Shown here piece by piece: positions 24,873 to 34,049 of a DNA stretch of 64,000 nucleotides; within the stretch, counting starts at the first letter, position 1, and every line of letters starts with the position of its first letter. Source of the stretch: Micromonospora yasonensis. GTDB lineage: Bacteria > Actinomycetota > Actinomycetes > Mycobacteriales > Micromonosporaceae. The stretch is from contig NZ_JAPDPH010000007.1 of assembly GCF_026013475.1 (NCBI RefSeq), forward strand, positions 19,109 to 83,108, given 5' to 3'. Below the pieces are notes generated by a model. That model saw only the letters and a program-made list of their open reading frames with translations, was not told the origin of the DNA and did no database searches. A program made the position numbers and the translations under genes.

Positions 24873-25331
24873 ATGGCGACCACCACGAAGACCACCGCCG
24901 CGAACGGCAAGAAGTACGACGGCTTCACCGCTGAGGAGCGCGACGCGATGAAGGAGCGCGCCAAGGAGCTCAAGACGAGCGCTCGGCGGGGCGCCAAGAC
25001 CGACACGGAGAGCGAGGTGCTCGCGAAGATCGCCGAAATGCCGGAGTCCGACCGGGCGATCGCCGAGCGGTTGCACGCCGTGATCAAGACCAACGCGCCG
25101 GTCCTCACCCCCAAGCTCTGGTACGGGATGCCCGCCTACGCCCGCAACGGAAAGGTGGTCTGCCACTTCCAGCCTGCGGCCAAGTTCAAGACGCGGTACG
25201 CAGTGCTCGGCTTCAGTGACGGGGCGAACCTCGACGAGGGCACCATCTGGCCGACCTCGTACGCCCTGACCGAGCTGACCGCCGACGACGAGGCGAGGAT
25301 CGGCGCGCTCGTGAAGCAGGCGGTGAGCTGA
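24873..25331 (+). CDS. DUF1801/YdhG-like protein
   Basis: A 152-residue protein. After a lysine-rich N-terminus (KKYDGFTAEERDAMKERAKE), the domain ESEVLAKIAEMPESDRAIAE and LTPKLWYGMPAYARNGKVVC matches DUF1801 (YdhG-like), a compact fold of unproven function; some members bind iron or nucleic acids. The start has AGAGGAAT ahead of it, and the gene ends 80 bp before a strong hairpin. It is 64 bp downstream of the AhpD-like gene and may be cotranscribed. Confidence 0.83.
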   Translation: MATTTKTTAANGKKYDGFTAEERDAMKERAKELKTSARRGAKTDTESEVLAKIAEMPESDRAIAERLHAVIKTNAPVLTPKLWYGMPAYARNGKVVCHFQPAAKFKTRYAVLGFSDGANLDEGTIWPTSYALTELTADDEARIGALVKQAVS

Positions 25332-25411
25332 GGGCCGGACGGAGGGGGGTGGCTCTGGCTACTGGCACGGGCTGGCACGCCGCCATCTGATCCCGCGGCT
25401 CGGGCGGCTCA

Positions 25412-25448
25412 TTGAGGGGTGGGGCGGCTAAGCCGCCCCACCCCTCAA
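25412..25448. terminator. Near-perfect 18-bp stem terminator
   Basis: Two exactly complementary 18-base arms (TTGAGGGGTGGGGCGGCT and its complement) meet with a single base between them, so the actual loop is three to five bases. It ends the DUF1801 transcript and insulates the ABC transporter gene. The remainder of 25332-25614 holds only that gene's leader. Confidence 0.75.
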
Positions 25449-25614
25449 CCTTCAAGATCAAGACTTCGGTAGGCCGGCGTCACCAAGTGCCGTCGACCTC
25501 CTCTGTCGTCTTTGCGGCACTGCCCGTCACCATATCCAGGGTGATAACTATTGGTACCTGGGTGAACACTGAGAGCGAGTTTGGATATCGGCCGCCGCGC
25601 TGGGAGGTACGTCC

Positions 25615-27588
25615 ATGGCAGAGACCGCGACCACCGGGCGAGACACCGAGGCTGAACGACCCGACTCGCCCGCGGAGTCGGTGTTGCCCGAGTTGCGGGC
25701 GATGTGGTGGGAGACCGGGGTGCGGGCACGGGCGCAGGCCGGCTTGTTCGCGGTGTTCGCCGAGCTCCCCCGGCTGGTCTGGGCCGCCCTACAGGTCAGT
25801 TGGCGCGCCGACCGCAGCCGCACATCGATAGTGGCGGCGACGACGGTCGGGGCGGGGGTGATGGCGGCGTTCGGGCTCCTCGCCACGCAGCGGGTACTCG
25901 TAGAACTGTTCGCTGGAGGACCGACCGCGGACAAGGTGGTGGCGGCGCTGCCGGCGCTGGCGGCGCTGGCCGCGGCGACCGCGCTGCGCGCGGGCATGGC
26001 GACAACGATGGGTTACGCCCAGAACGGCCTGAATCCGAAGGTGGACCGGGATGTGGAGCGGGGCCTGTTCGAGATGACCACCGCCGTGCGGCTGGAGGCG
26101 TTCGACGCCGACGCGTTCGCTGACGACATGGAACGCGCCTCCCGCGGTGCGGACTCCACCACCTCGCTGGTGCAGTCGTCGATGAATCTCCTCGCCGGGC
26201 TGGCCGGGCTGCTCGCCGTGGCCGTCGCCGTCGTGGTGATCCATCCGCTGCTGCTGTTGGCACTGCTGGTGGCAACGGTGCCGAACGCGTGGGCGTCACT
26301 GCGGGCCGGGCACCTGCGCTACCAGACCTACGCCGCGGGCTCGGTACGCCGGCGCCGCTTGTGGCTGCTGCACCGGCTGATGGCCGAACGCGACTCCGCG
26401 CCCGAGTTGCGCTCCTACGGGCTGCGCCGCTTTTTGCTCGACCAGTACGACCGGGTCATGGGCGTGGAGACCGACATACAGCTCGCTCTGGCCCGGCGGG
26501 TCACCACGACCACCACCGTGGGATCGATGATCGCGGGGGTGGCCACCGCCGTGGTCTACGTGCTGCTCGGGCTGCTGCTGGTCGACGGGCAGATCCCCCT
26601 CGCCGCCGCGGCGACCTGCGTGGTGGCGGTGCAGTCCGCGCAGCGTTCGCTGGCCGTCGTCACCTTCCAGGTCGACCGCGTCTACACCGAGGGCCAGCAC
26701 TTCCGCGACTACACCGGATTCATGACCCGCGCCGTCACCTACCTACCCGACGAAACCACCCGGACCGCGAGCGCGGCCCCGGACCGGCTCCGGGAGTTGA
26801 GCGTCGAGGAGGTGAGCCTGTGCTACCCCGACCGGGACACCCCCGCCGTCGACCAGGTGACACTGACGATCCACGCGGGGCAGACAGTGGCGTTCGTCGG
26901 CGAGAACGGCTCCGGCAAGTCCACACTCGCCGCGATGATCGCGATTCTGCGAGCTCCCACCGCGGGGACCATCCGCTGGAATGGCCGGCTGCTGTCGGAC
27001 TGGGACGTCGACGCGCTACGAGCCCGCATCGCGGTCGTCACGCAGGAGTACCACAAGTGGCCCTTCACCGCCGCGACGAACATCGCCATCGGTGACATCG
27101 GCACCGAACACTGCCAGGAGCGCATTGAGACGGCCGCCGCCCGGGCCGTCGCCCACGACATGATCACCGAACTGCCGCACGGGTACGAAACCCTGCTCGA
27201 CCGCACCTTCGCCAACGGCCAGGACCTCTCCGGCGGGCAGTGGCAGCGCATCACCGCCGCCCGCGGCTTCCTCCGCGACGCGGAACTGCTCATCATGGAC
27301 GAGCCGTCCTCCGCCCTCGACCCGCGCGCCGAAGACGCCCTCTTCCAAGCCATCCGCGACCGGCAAGGCCGCGCCACCACCATCCTCATCACCCACCGGC
27401 TGGCCAACGTCCGCCACGCCGACCGGATCTACGTCCTGCACCACGGCCGCCTCGTCGAGTCCGGCAGCCACGACGAGCTGATGGCCGCCCGCAGCCGGTA
27501 CGCCGAGCTGTTCACCCTCCAGGCCGCCGGCTACGACACCAGCCAGGCGGCCAGCGCGCCGCTGCCCCGCCAACCGACATCTGCTTGA
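25615..27588 (+). CDS. ABC exporter, fused membrane and ATPase domains
   Basis: A 657-residue half-transporter. Residues about 60-370 hold a type IV exporter membrane domain with around six helices (for example LAGLLAVAVAVVVIHPLLLL and VVYVLLGLLLVDG). Residues about 395-640 are the ATPase, with Walker A GENGSGKST near 430, QEYHKWPFTAATN as Q-loop, signature LSGGQWQR near 538, Walker B LLIMDEPSSALD and the switch ITHR. This would work as a homodimer, or pair with a second half-transporter that is not in the window. Related proteins accompany lanthipeptide clusters, but no precursor or modifying gene is seen here. It ends 20 bp before the convergent PucR gene. Confidence 0.9.
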   Translation: MAETATTGRDTEAERPDSPAESVLPELRAMWWETGVRARAQAGLFAVFAELPRLVWAALQVSWRADRSRTSIVAATTVGAGVMAAFGLLATQRVLVELFAGGPTADKVVAALPALAALAAATALRAGMATTMGYAQNGLNPKVDRDVERGLFEMTTAVRLEAFDADAFADDMERASRGADSTTSLVQSSMNLLAGLAGLLAVAVAVVVIHPLLLLALLVATVPNAWASLRAGHLRYQTYAAGSVRRRRLWLLHRLMAERDSAPELRSYGLRRFLLDQYDRVMGVETDIQLALARRVTTTTTVGSMIAGVATAVVYVLLGLLLVDGQIPLAAAATCVVAVQSAQRSLAVVTFQVDRVYTEGQHFRDYTGFMTRAVTYLPDETTRTASAAPDRLRELSVEEVSLCYPDRDTPAVDQVTLTIHAGQTVAFVGENGSGKSTLAAMIAILRAPTAGTIRWNGRLLSDWDVDALRARIAVVTQEYHKWPFTAATNIAIGDIGTEHCQERIETAAARAVAHDMITELPHGYETLLDRTFANGQDLSGGQWQRITAARGFLRDAELLIMDEPSSALDPRAEDALFQAIRDRQGRATTILITHRLANVRHADRIYVLHHGRLVESGSHDELMAARSRYAELFTLQAAGYDTSQAASAPLPRQPTSA

Positions 27589-27608
27589 GGACACCAACGG
27601 CGAGCCTT

Positions 27609-29189
27609 TCACCGATGCGCTCTGGCGGCGATGGCCGGCCCCGCGCGGAGGGCCGCGAGCTGGATCTGCAACGCCAGCCTGGTTCGCGGTGACTCGAGGT
27701 CGATGGTGACGACCTCGGTGAGGCGGCGCATCCGGTGTCGGAGGGTGTTGGGGTGGACGTGCAGCTCTCGGGCGGCCTTCTGCGGGTCACCCTGCTGGTC
27801 GAGCCAGGCGGAGATGGTGGCGACGTAGTCGGTGCCGCGGTTGCGGTCGTGGGCGACGAGGTCGGGCAAAGGACCGCCGACGAGCAGGTCGACCTGTGGC
27901 ACTGCGGCGACCACCCGGTGTACGACCACCTCGGCCCAGAGGTCCTCGAACCGGAGCACCGGGCCCCGCCGGTGGGCCGAGTCGTGCAGGGCGAGCAGTT
28001 CCGCCGCCTCGACGCGGGAGCGCGGCAGGTCCGTCAGGTGTGCGGCGGTGCTCCCGGACGCAGCGTGCAACCCCGGGTCGTGCTCGGCGATGTCGTGGAT
28101 CAGCCGCTCCAGCCACCGCCAGGAGCCCGCCGACTCGCCGGCGTCGACCACGACGGCGAACAGGAGGTCTCCGACGTCGGTGATCAGCGGCTGGTGCCAG
28201 CCATGCCGACGGGTGATCGACTCCCACAGGGCCAGGTTGTGCACCATCTCCCCCGTCCCGCCGTGCGCGCCGAGCGCGACGACCCGCCATGGGCCGTCGG
28301 GCAGGCCCAGGTCTTCGCGGCTCATCCGGCCGGAGGCCCGCAGGGCGGCCCGTAGCCGGTCGGCCGACACCCGCCGGACGACATCGGCCTGTACCCGCAG
28401 GCGCAGCAGGTGCAGGGCCAACACCGAGGCGGCAGCCTGGAGATCGCGCAGGCGTTCCTGGGGCACCGGCCCCTCGACCACGGCCCAGATCGAGCCGAGC
28501 AGCTCACCTCCGGCGCGGATCGGGATGACGAGGCGGGGCAGCGTGCCGTCCGGACCCTGCGGCACGAAGATCAGCTGACTGCCCGTCGCGATCTTGCGGA
28601 AGACACCGCGGGAGCGGAAGTGCGCGATGACGTCGCCGGGCACACGGCGTCCGACGATGGTCGAGACGCGTGCCGGGTCCGTGCGGTCCTGGCGGGATGA
28701 GTAGGCGATCACCCGGTACTGGGCGTCCTCGATCGTCACTGGCGCGTCGAGTACGGCGGCGGTCGCGTCGGCGAGGGCGAACAATTCGTCGTACACGCCG
28801 GCTTCACCGGTCTCGGGCGGGCCCGGCGCGGCGGCGCGGTCGATCACCCCGCGCAGCAGCCAGACGAGCTGCGCCCAGGATCCGTGGCTCTGCAGCTCGA
28901 CCAGGGTCAGGTGGCGCTCGGCAGCCGACGCCATCACCACCGGATGCGCGGCCAACGGAGGCTTGAGGACGAGGCCTGCCGCGGCAACCGCGGCGCAGCG
29001 CTCGATCACGGCGAGAGCCTGCTCCGGCGTGGTGACACCGGCACCCAGCACCAGGTCGCCGCTCTGGCCCGTCGGTGCGTCGTCGAGTTCGGCGATGGTC
29101 ACGTCGCGGACCTCCGCGTCACCGGCGGGCACGACGATCTTGAGCAGGGCGGCACCGACGGCATCGGCCACGCCAGCGGTGGTGATCAT
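27609..29189 (-). CDS. PucR-family transcriptional regulator
   Basis: A 526-residue regulator. The N-terminal PucR/purine-catabolism-like domain spans about 10-130, a GAF-like sensory segment follows, and the C-terminal PucR helix-turn-helix reads GDPQKAARELHVHPNTLRHRMRRL near 465-490 (HVHPNTLRHRM is diagnostic). These activators respond to purines, amino acids or GABA-type nutrients and often drive the adjacent catabolic gene. It is divergent from the D-amino-acid dehydrogenase-like gene, and the 134-bp gap holds a 53-bp inverted repeat. The ATG at 29189 starts the conserved domain. Confidence 0.9.
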   Translation of the reverse strand: MITTAGVADAVGAALLKIVVPAGDAEVRDVTIAELDDAPTGQSGDLVLGAGVTTPEQALAVIERCAAVAAAGLVLKPPLAAHPVVMASAAERHLTLVELQSHGSWAQLVWLLRGVIDRAAAPGPPETGEAGVYDELFALADATAAVLDAPVTIEDAQYRVIAYSSRQDRTDPARVSTIVGRRVPGDVIAHFRSRGVFRKIATGSQLIFVPQGPDGTLPRLVIPIRAGGELLGSIWAVVEGPVPQERLRDLQAAASVLALHLLRLRVQADVVRRVSADRLRAALRASGRMSREDLGLPDGPWRVVALGAHGGTGEMVHNLALWESITRRHGWHQPLITDVGDLLFAVVVDAGESAGSWRWLERLIHDIAEHDPGLHAASGSTAAHLTDLPRSRVEAAELLALHDSAHRRGPVLRFEDLWAEVVVHRVVAAVPQVDLLVGGPLPDLVAHDRNRGTDYVATISAWLDQQGDPQKAARELHVHPNTLRHRMRRLTEVVTIDLESPRTRLALQIQLAALRAGPAIAARAHR

Positions 29190-29207
29190 TGCCGAATTAT
29201 GCCTGCA

Positions 29208-29260
29208 CGTTGTCCCGCCAGGCCAATCGCCACGATCAAGATTGGCCTGGCCGAACAATG
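29208..29260. promoter_or_regulatory. Long inverted repeat, candidate PucR operator
   Basis: Two 21-base arms (29208-29228 and 29240-29260) separated by 11 bp match at 17 of 21 positions, with an exact 11-base core CCAGGCCAATC/GATTGGCCTGG. It lies between the divergent PucR and DadA-like genes, overlapping where both promoters should be. Confidence 0.65.
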
Positions 29261-29323
29261 ACGTTCGGTCACGCCGGGGACAGGATGGGCCGGATCCCAG
29301 GTGCCCTGAAGGAGAGAGATCGG

Positions 29324-30586
29324 ATGCCTGCCATGAGTTCCCCGCCTTCCCCCCAACGCGTCGCCGTCGTCGGCGCCGGCATGGTCGGGTTGGCCACCGC
29401 CTGGTTCCTGCAGGAGCGAGGGGTGCAGGTCACGGTGCTCGACCGTACGGGGGTGGCGGCGGGCGCGTCGTGGGGCAACGCCGGCTGGCTCACCCCGGGC
29501 ATCACCACTCCCCTGCCGGAGCCGGCGGTGCTGCGCTACGGGCTGCGCGCCGTCCTGAGCCCGTCGTCGCCGGTCTACGTACCGCCCCGCGCGGACCTCC
29601 GGCTGCTGCGGTTCCTGACCGGCTTCGCCCGGCACAGCACCCCCACGAAGTGGCGGACCGCGATGCGCGCCTACATCCCGATGAACCGGCGCGCGTTCGA
29701 GGCGTTCGACGCATTGGCGGACGGCGGGGTCGCGTCGATGACGAACGAGGCGAAGTCGTTCATCGCCGCGTACCGGACCGAGGCCGAACGGTCGGTCCTG
29801 CTGGACGAGCTGGCGCACATCCACGCCGCGGGTCAGGGAATCGAGTTCGACGTCCTCACCGGGGCCGAGGCGCGCGAGGTGGAACCCGCACTGTCGGACG
29901 CCATCGGCGCCGCCATCCGGCTGCACGACCAACGGTTCATCAACCCGGGGCACTACGTGCACGCGCTCGCCGACTCCGTCCGCGCCCGCGGAGCGTCGCT
30001 GGTGACCGGGACGGAGGTAGTGGACATCCGTGACGAGAGCGCGGCGGTCCGGGTGGTGACCGCCGACGGCGCGGACGAGCGCTACGACGCGGTGGTGCTG
30101 GCGACCGGCACGTGGCTCGGCGACCTGGCGCGGCGCTTCGGCGTCCGGACCGTCGTGCAGGCCGGCCGGGGGTACAGCTTCAGCGTGCAGATCGAACACG
30201 TTCCCGCCGGACCCGTGTACTTCCCGGCGCAGCGCGTGGCGTGCACGCCCCTCGGCGACCGGTTACGCGTCGCCGGGATGATGGAGTTCCGCAGCGCCGA
30301 GGCGCCGCTGGACCCACGCCGGATCCTCGCGATCGCCGAGGCCGCCCGTCCCCTGCTGCGCGGCGCCGACCTGGACGCCCGGGTCGACGAATGGGTCGGG
30401 GCCCGGCCCTGCACCCCGGACGGCCTTCCCCTGATCGGCGCGACCAGGTCACCACGGGTCTTCGCCGCCGGTGGTCACGGCATGTGGGGCATCACCCTCG
30501 GCCCGCTCACCGGGAGGCTGCTCACCGAGCAGATCACCACCGGCCGGCAGCCCGAGGAGCTCCGGCCGTTCGACCCGCTGCGCTGA
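29324..30586 (+). CDS. FAD-dependent D-amino-acid dehydrogenase (DadA-like)
   Basis: A 420-residue flavoenzyme of the DAO/DadA family. The dinucleotide-binding motif VAVVGAGMVGLATAWFLQERG is at the N-terminus (GAGMVG near residue 17), then GASWGNAGWLTPG, a typical DadA segment. The C-terminus has GARPCTPDGLPLIG and GGHGMWGITLGP, which contact the flavin and substrate. It oxidises D-amino acids (or other secondary amines) to the keto acid and ammonia, passing electrons to the respiratory chain. An AAGGAGAGAG site precedes the ATG. Likely induced by the divergent PucR regulator in response to an amino-acid signal. No alanine racemase adjoins it. Confidence 0.9.
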   Translation: MPAMSSPPSPQRVAVVGAGMVGLATAWFLQERGVQVTVLDRTGVAAGASWGNAGWLTPGITTPLPEPAVLRYGLRAVLSPSSPVYVPPRADLRLLRFLTGFARHSTPTKWRTAMRAYIPMNRRAFEAFDALADGGVASMTNEAKSFIAAYRTEAERSVLLDELAHIHAAGQGIEFDVLTGAEAREVEPALSDAIGAAIRLHDQRFINPGHYVHALADSVRARGASLVTGTEVVDIRDESAAVRVVTADGADERYDAVVLATGTWLGDLARRFGVRTVVQAGRGYSFSVQIEHVPAGPVYFPAQRVACTPLGDRLRVAGMMEFRSAEAPLDPRRILAIAEAARPLLRGADLDARVDEWVGARPCTPDGLPLIGATRSPRVFAAGGHGMWGITLGPLTGRLLTEQITTGRQPEELRPFDPLR

Positions 30587-30649
30587 CACCTCGTCGTGCC
30601 GGCGTTCCGTCACCGTCGCTCGACAGCACCACGGCCCCGCTGATCGGCA

Positions 30650-30683
30650 CTGCGGGCGGAGCGCCACAGCGCTCCGCCCGCAG
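30650..30683. terminator. Hairpin terminator after the DadA-like gene
   Basis: Perfect 14-bp stem CTGCGGGCGGAGCG with a 6-base loop CCACAG, 63 bp past the dehydrogenase stop and just before the DksA-like gene's leader. Confidence 0.7.
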
Positions 30684-30711
30684 TCATTTCCGACCCGGAA
30701 GGAAACCGATC

Positions 30712-31083
30712 ATGTACGCCGCGAGCAGGCAGGACGAGCTGGGTGTGCTGCGCATCGTCCTGGAGGAGCAGTACGAGCGACACAGCACCCAACTGGCGCT
30801 GCTGGCCCGCCAGGCGCGGCAGGCGCCCGGTGACGGCGCCGGCCTTGACGCCGCTTCCGCACTGGCCGCCGCGTCCCGACGAGCCCTGAGCGACATCGCC
30901 CGGGCACTGCACTACCTGGAACTGGGCCACTACGGCAGCTGCGTCAGGTGTCACCGCGACATCCCGATCGAACAGCTGGCGCTCCGGCCGGCGGGGCGGT
31001 TCTGCATCACCTGCCAAGCCGGCACCACCCCGACGTCGCCCACAGCGGGCCCACCTAGGCGTACGCTGTACGGCCACGGGTAG
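30712..31083 (+). CDS. DksA/TraR C4 zinc-finger protein
   Basis: A 123-residue protein. A helical N-terminal half (QDELGVLRIVLEEQYERHS and AASRRALSDIARALHYLELG) packs as a coiled hairpin. The C4 zinc site has C77 and C80 in CVRC plus C98 and C101 in CITC, followed by a disordered proline-rich tail. DksA-like proteins act through the RNA polymerase secondary channel with ppGpp; actinobacterial members are shorter and their action is less clear. GGAAGGAAA precedes the ATG. Stands alone. Confidence 0.88.
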   Translation: MYAASRQDELGVLRIVLEEQYERHSTQLALLARQARQAPGDGAGLDAASALAAASRRALSDIARALHYLELGHYGSCVRCHRDIPIEQLALRPAGRFCITCQAGTTPTSPTAGPPRRTLYGHG

Positions 31084-31166
31084 CGGGCTCACGGGTGTCG
31101 GGTGCGGAGCTCGTCGACAAGATGGGCGGTGGCTAAATCCCTGGTCGGCCGATAGGCGTATCACCG

Positions 31167-31847
31167 ATGATTGCGGCCATGGCCACGACCCGACGAGCTG
31201 ACAGCTGCACCCCCGGGACGCTCGATGGCCACTTGGGTGGCAATGCCGCCTCGATCCGGGCGACGACCCGCGCCCTGGCGAAGGTCGAGTCCGCCATGGC
31301 CGTGGTGCTCGTCGAGGGCATCAGCGACCAGATCGCCCTGGAAACGGCCGCAGTGGGCCGCGGCCGGGATCTCGAGGCGGAGCGGGTCGTGATTGTGCCG
31401 ATCGGCGGGGCGCACGCGATCAGCCGCTTCCTGACGAGGTTGGCACCCCTGGGCACTCGGGTGCGACTTGCCGGCCTGTGTGACGTGCGCGAGGAGGAGG
31501 TATTCCGGCGCGGGCTGGACGTGACCCGTGTTGGCTCACCCCGCACGCGCACCGACATGGAGCACCTCGGGTTCTACGTCTGCGTCAACGATCTGGAGGA
31601 GGAGCTGATCCGCGCCCTCGGCACCGCACGGGTCGAAGCACTCTTCGACTCGCAGGGCGACCTCCGATCGTTCCGCTCGTTCCAGAGCCAGCCCGCGTGG
31701 CGCGGCCGGGAGCCCGAAGCGCAGCTGTGGCGCTTCCTGCGCAGCAGCTCACGCCGTAACCTGCGCTACGCGCGGCTGCTCGTCGAGGCGGCAGTTGGCC
31801 GGGATATCTTGCCGCGGCCGCTCGACGCGCTGCTCACCACCGTTTGA
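31167..31847 (+). CDS. Stand-alone TOPRIM protein, OLD-nuclease C-domain-like
   Basis: A 226-residue protein whose core looks like the TOPRIM domain of OLD-family nucleases: VVLVEGISDQIALETAA (catalytic glutamate after the first strand) near residue 45, IPIGGAHAISRFL, and LAGLCDVREEEVFRRG as the acidic strand. The C-terminus is helical (LWRFLRSSSRRNLRYARLL). Unlike OLD proteins there is no ABC-type ATPase domain fused or adjacent. It might be a nuclease or a nucleotidyl transferase/hydrolase. ATG 31167 or 31179 could start it. No GajB-like or reverse transcriptase partner is next to it. Confidence 0.75.
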   Translation: MIAAMATTRRADSCTPGTLDGHLGGNAASIRATTRALAKVESAMAVVLVEGISDQIALETAAVGRGRDLEAERVVIVPIGGAHAISRFLTRLAPLGTRVRLAGLCDVREEEVFRRGLDVTRVGSPRTRTDMEHLGFYVCVNDLEEELIRALGTARVEALFDSQGDLRSFRSFQSQPAWRGREPEAQLWRFLRSSSRRNLRYARLLVEAAVGRDILPRPLDALLTTV

Positions 31848-31857
31848 CCCACGAAGC

Positions 31858-32727
31858 TCAAGCCTCGATCGTCTGCCCCTGGATCTCCGTCGCGGCGGTG
31901 ACGAGCCAGAATGCCCCCTTCAGCTGTACGCCGTCGGGTTGCTCGTAGTTGCCCAGTGCGGTGGTGAGCGCGATCCGCGCACGGGTGGCGGCCTTCCGGT
32001 CACCGTTTTCGAGCAGTGCCCGTGCCGGTCCGCTGCCGAGAACGAGCTGAGCGGCGTCCGCGGCGTCGTGTCCGTAGGTCATGGCTGGGTCGAGGCCGGT
32101 GATGGTGATGTCGCGGAAGCCGGCCGCGGTCAGCAGTTCGTCGATGCGTTGGGGGTCGGCGAGGGAGAACATGCCCGGCTCGTACGTCGCCCTCGGATCG
32201 CTGCGCGGGACGCGGCCGGCCAGCGCGGTCATGAATACGGTGAACCACTGCTGGTCCCCGACGGCTCGCGCGCAGGTGAACGCCAGGCGCCCGCCGGGCC
32301 GCAGCGCGTGCGCGATGTTGGTGAAGGCCGCCGCGGGGTCGGCAAAGAAGGTCAGTCCGCCGCGGCTGAGGGCGACATCGAACTCGCCGGGCGGAAACCG
32401 GTATACCTGTACGTCGCCCTGCTCGAACCGGACGTTGGTCAGCCCTTCGCCGGCGGCGTGGGTTCGCGCTGCCTGCAGCATCGGGCCGGACAGGTCGACC
32501 CCTGTCGCGGATCCGTCCCGGGCGCGCCGGGCGGCCAGCCGGGTGGTCTGGCCGTTACCGCAGCCGAGGTCGAGCACCCGGTCGTCCGGGTTGATCCCGG
32601 CCGCCGTGAGAAGCGCTTCGTTGAGCTCCGCGCTGACCGCGTCCCACTGGGCGGCGTGGTCGGCCCAGTGCCTGCCTTCAGGCCCGTTCCACGCCTCGGC
32701 CTGCTCAACGTTGACGATCGGCTGCAT
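31858..32727 (-). CDS. SAM-dependent class I methyltransferase
   Basis: A 289-residue methyltransferase (Methyltransf_25/UbiE-like). Motif I VLDLGCGNGQTTRLAARRA is near residue 50, VDLSGPMLQAARTHAA follows, then RFEQGDVQVYRFPPGEFDVA and LRPGGRLAFTC. It starts with MQPIVNVEQAEAWNGPEGRHWADHAAQWD, a pattern in a widespread actinobacterial group with no known substrate. Its start overlaps the 3' end of the membrane protein gene by 23 bp, so the two form an operon. Confidence 0.9.
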   Translation of the reverse strand: MQPIVNVEQAEAWNGPEGRHWADHAAQWDAVSAELNEALLTAAGINPDDRVLDLGCGNGQTTRLAARRARDGSATGVDLSGPMLQAARTHAAGEGLTNVRFEQGDVQVYRFPPGEFDVALSRGGLTFFADPAAAFTNIAHALRPGGRLAFTCARAVGDQQWFTVFMTALAGRVPRSDPRATYEPGMFSLADPQRIDELLTAAGFRDITITGLDPAMTYGHDAADAAQLVLGSGPARALLENGDRKAATRARIALTTALGNYEQPDGVQLKGAFWLVTAATEIQGQTIEA

Positions 32728-33229
32728 GTGCCACCTCCGAGGTTGCCGCCTGACCGGGCCGCCGCCGGCCCGGTTTGAAGACGCCGAGGACCACGTTGAT
32801 CCCCAGGAACAGCAGTGCCGTGGCCGGTGCCGCCACCGCCACGACCCGGTCGCCGCGTGGCATGCCGAGCGGCGACGACCCGACCGCCGCCGCGGCGGCT
32901 GCGTGCCCGAGCCGGGGTACGAGCAAAGCCAGGGCGGCTGCGGCGAGTACCGCCGCGAGCGCGAGCTTGACGGTGACCCAGCCGTGCCGCAGTGGCCGCC
33001 ACGGCCCTGCCGCCGCCAGGGCCAGGCCGCTCAGCACGCTGCCGATCGCCAACGGCGCGACCAGCCACCGGCCGAGCAGGTACGCCGCCGGGTACACCGC
33101 GTGCGGATCGGCGCCGCGCAGGCCGGACACACCCAGCGCCAGGAGCGCCGCGTCGGCACCCAGCGCACCCACCGTGACGATGACGTGGGCGGCCAGCAGC
33201 AGACGACGAGAACCCGGGGGCAGGTACAT
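32705..33229 (-). CDS. Integral membrane protein, DUF2269-like
   Basis: A 174-residue protein with about four hydrophobic helices (residues 10-31, 53-73, 82-104 and 126-148) and a basic tail. The N-terminus (SRRLLLAAHVIVTVGALGADAALLALG) and WVTVKLALAAVLAAAAL resemble DUF2269-type small membrane proteins. Precedes and overlaps the methyltransferase gene; divergent from the TetR regulator, so likely under its control. Confidence 0.78.
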   Translation of the reverse strand: MYLPPGSRRLLLAAHVIVTVGALGADAALLALGVSGLRGADPHAVYPAAYLLGRWLVAPLAIGSVLSGLALAAAGPWRPLRHGWVTVKLALAAVLAAAALALLVPRLGHAAAAAAVGSSPLGMPRGDRVVAVAAPATALLFLGINVVLGVFKPGRRRPGQAATSEVAHAADRQR

Positions 33230-33404
33230 CGGATCTCTCCCTCCCGTTGACGTGGCCACAGCTGTGGGCCATGGTGGACACCCGTACGATGTCGAACACG
33301 ATGTCCGAGTATGGTCGCGGGCAGGGAGCCGGTTCAACGATCAGAACAGCGCCACGATCCGTTACCGGACATCCGCTGGCTACTGTTCGCAAAGTGGGTG
33401 GGAG

Positions 33405-34049
33405 ATGCCGGGACAAGACCGCCGGGTCCGGCGCAGCCAACGCCTTCTTCGTGAGGCGCTCGTCGCCCTGATCCCGGAAAAGGGCTACGACCGGATCACC
33501 GTGCAGGACATCCTCGACCGCGCCGACGTGGGACGCTCCACCTTCTACAGCCACTACCGGGACAAGGACGACCTGCTGCTGGCCGGCTTCGACGACCTCC
33601 GCACCGACCTGAAGCGCGACCTCGACGCCCTCAGCCCCGGCGTGCCACCCCATCCGACCAGTCCGACCGGCGTGATCTTCGCCCACGCTTACCGCCACCG
33701 AGACCTCTACAAGGCGCTGTGCGGCCGGCGCGGCGGCACCGTCGCGCAGCGCCACCTGCACCGGCTCGTCAGCGACCTGCTCCGCGACCACCTGCGCCCG
33801 CACATCGAGACCGCCGGCAGCGACCTGCCGGTCGACGTCGCAGCCGCGTTCTACACCTCCGCGGCCCTCGGCATGCTCACCTGGTGGGTCGACCAGGACT
33901 TCCGGCCCGGACCCGCCGCCCTCGCCAGCATCTATCAGCGGCTCGCCGCACCCGGCCTGCTCGCCGCACTCGCCGCGCCGGCATCCACGCCACCATCCTC
34001 GATCGAGAAGCACACTGGGACGTCCCACGGGCGCCCGGCACCGGGCTGA
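33405..34049 (+). CDS. TetR-family regulator
   Basis: A 214-residue repressor. The N-terminal helix-turn-helix reads RLLREALVALIPEKGYDRITVQDILDRADVGRSTFYSHYRDKDDLL (key part: TVQDILDRADVGRSTFYSHY). A ligand domain follows with FYTSAALGMLTWWVDQDF. The ATG is at 33405 with a GGTGGGAG site. The 175-bp gap to the divergent membrane protein gene contains repeated CGATGTC half-sites at about 33292-33312, likely operator elements. Putative targets are the membrane protein and methyltransferase operon. Confidence 0.9.
   Translation: MPGQDRRVRRSQRLLREALVALIPEKGYDRITVQDILDRADVGRSTFYSHYRDKDDLLLAGFDDLRTDLKRDLDALSPGVPPHPTSPTGVIFAHAYRHRDLYKALCGRRGGTVAQRHLHRLVSDLLRDHLRPHIETAGSDLPVDVAAAFYTSAALGMLTWWVDQDFRPGPAALASIYQRLAAPGLLAALAAPASTPPSSIEKHTGTSHGRPAPG

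Noticed and set aside
25615..27588. Lanthipeptide cluster around the ABC exporter
   Set aside because: No LanB/LanC/LanM-like enzyme and no small precursor frame is present nearby.
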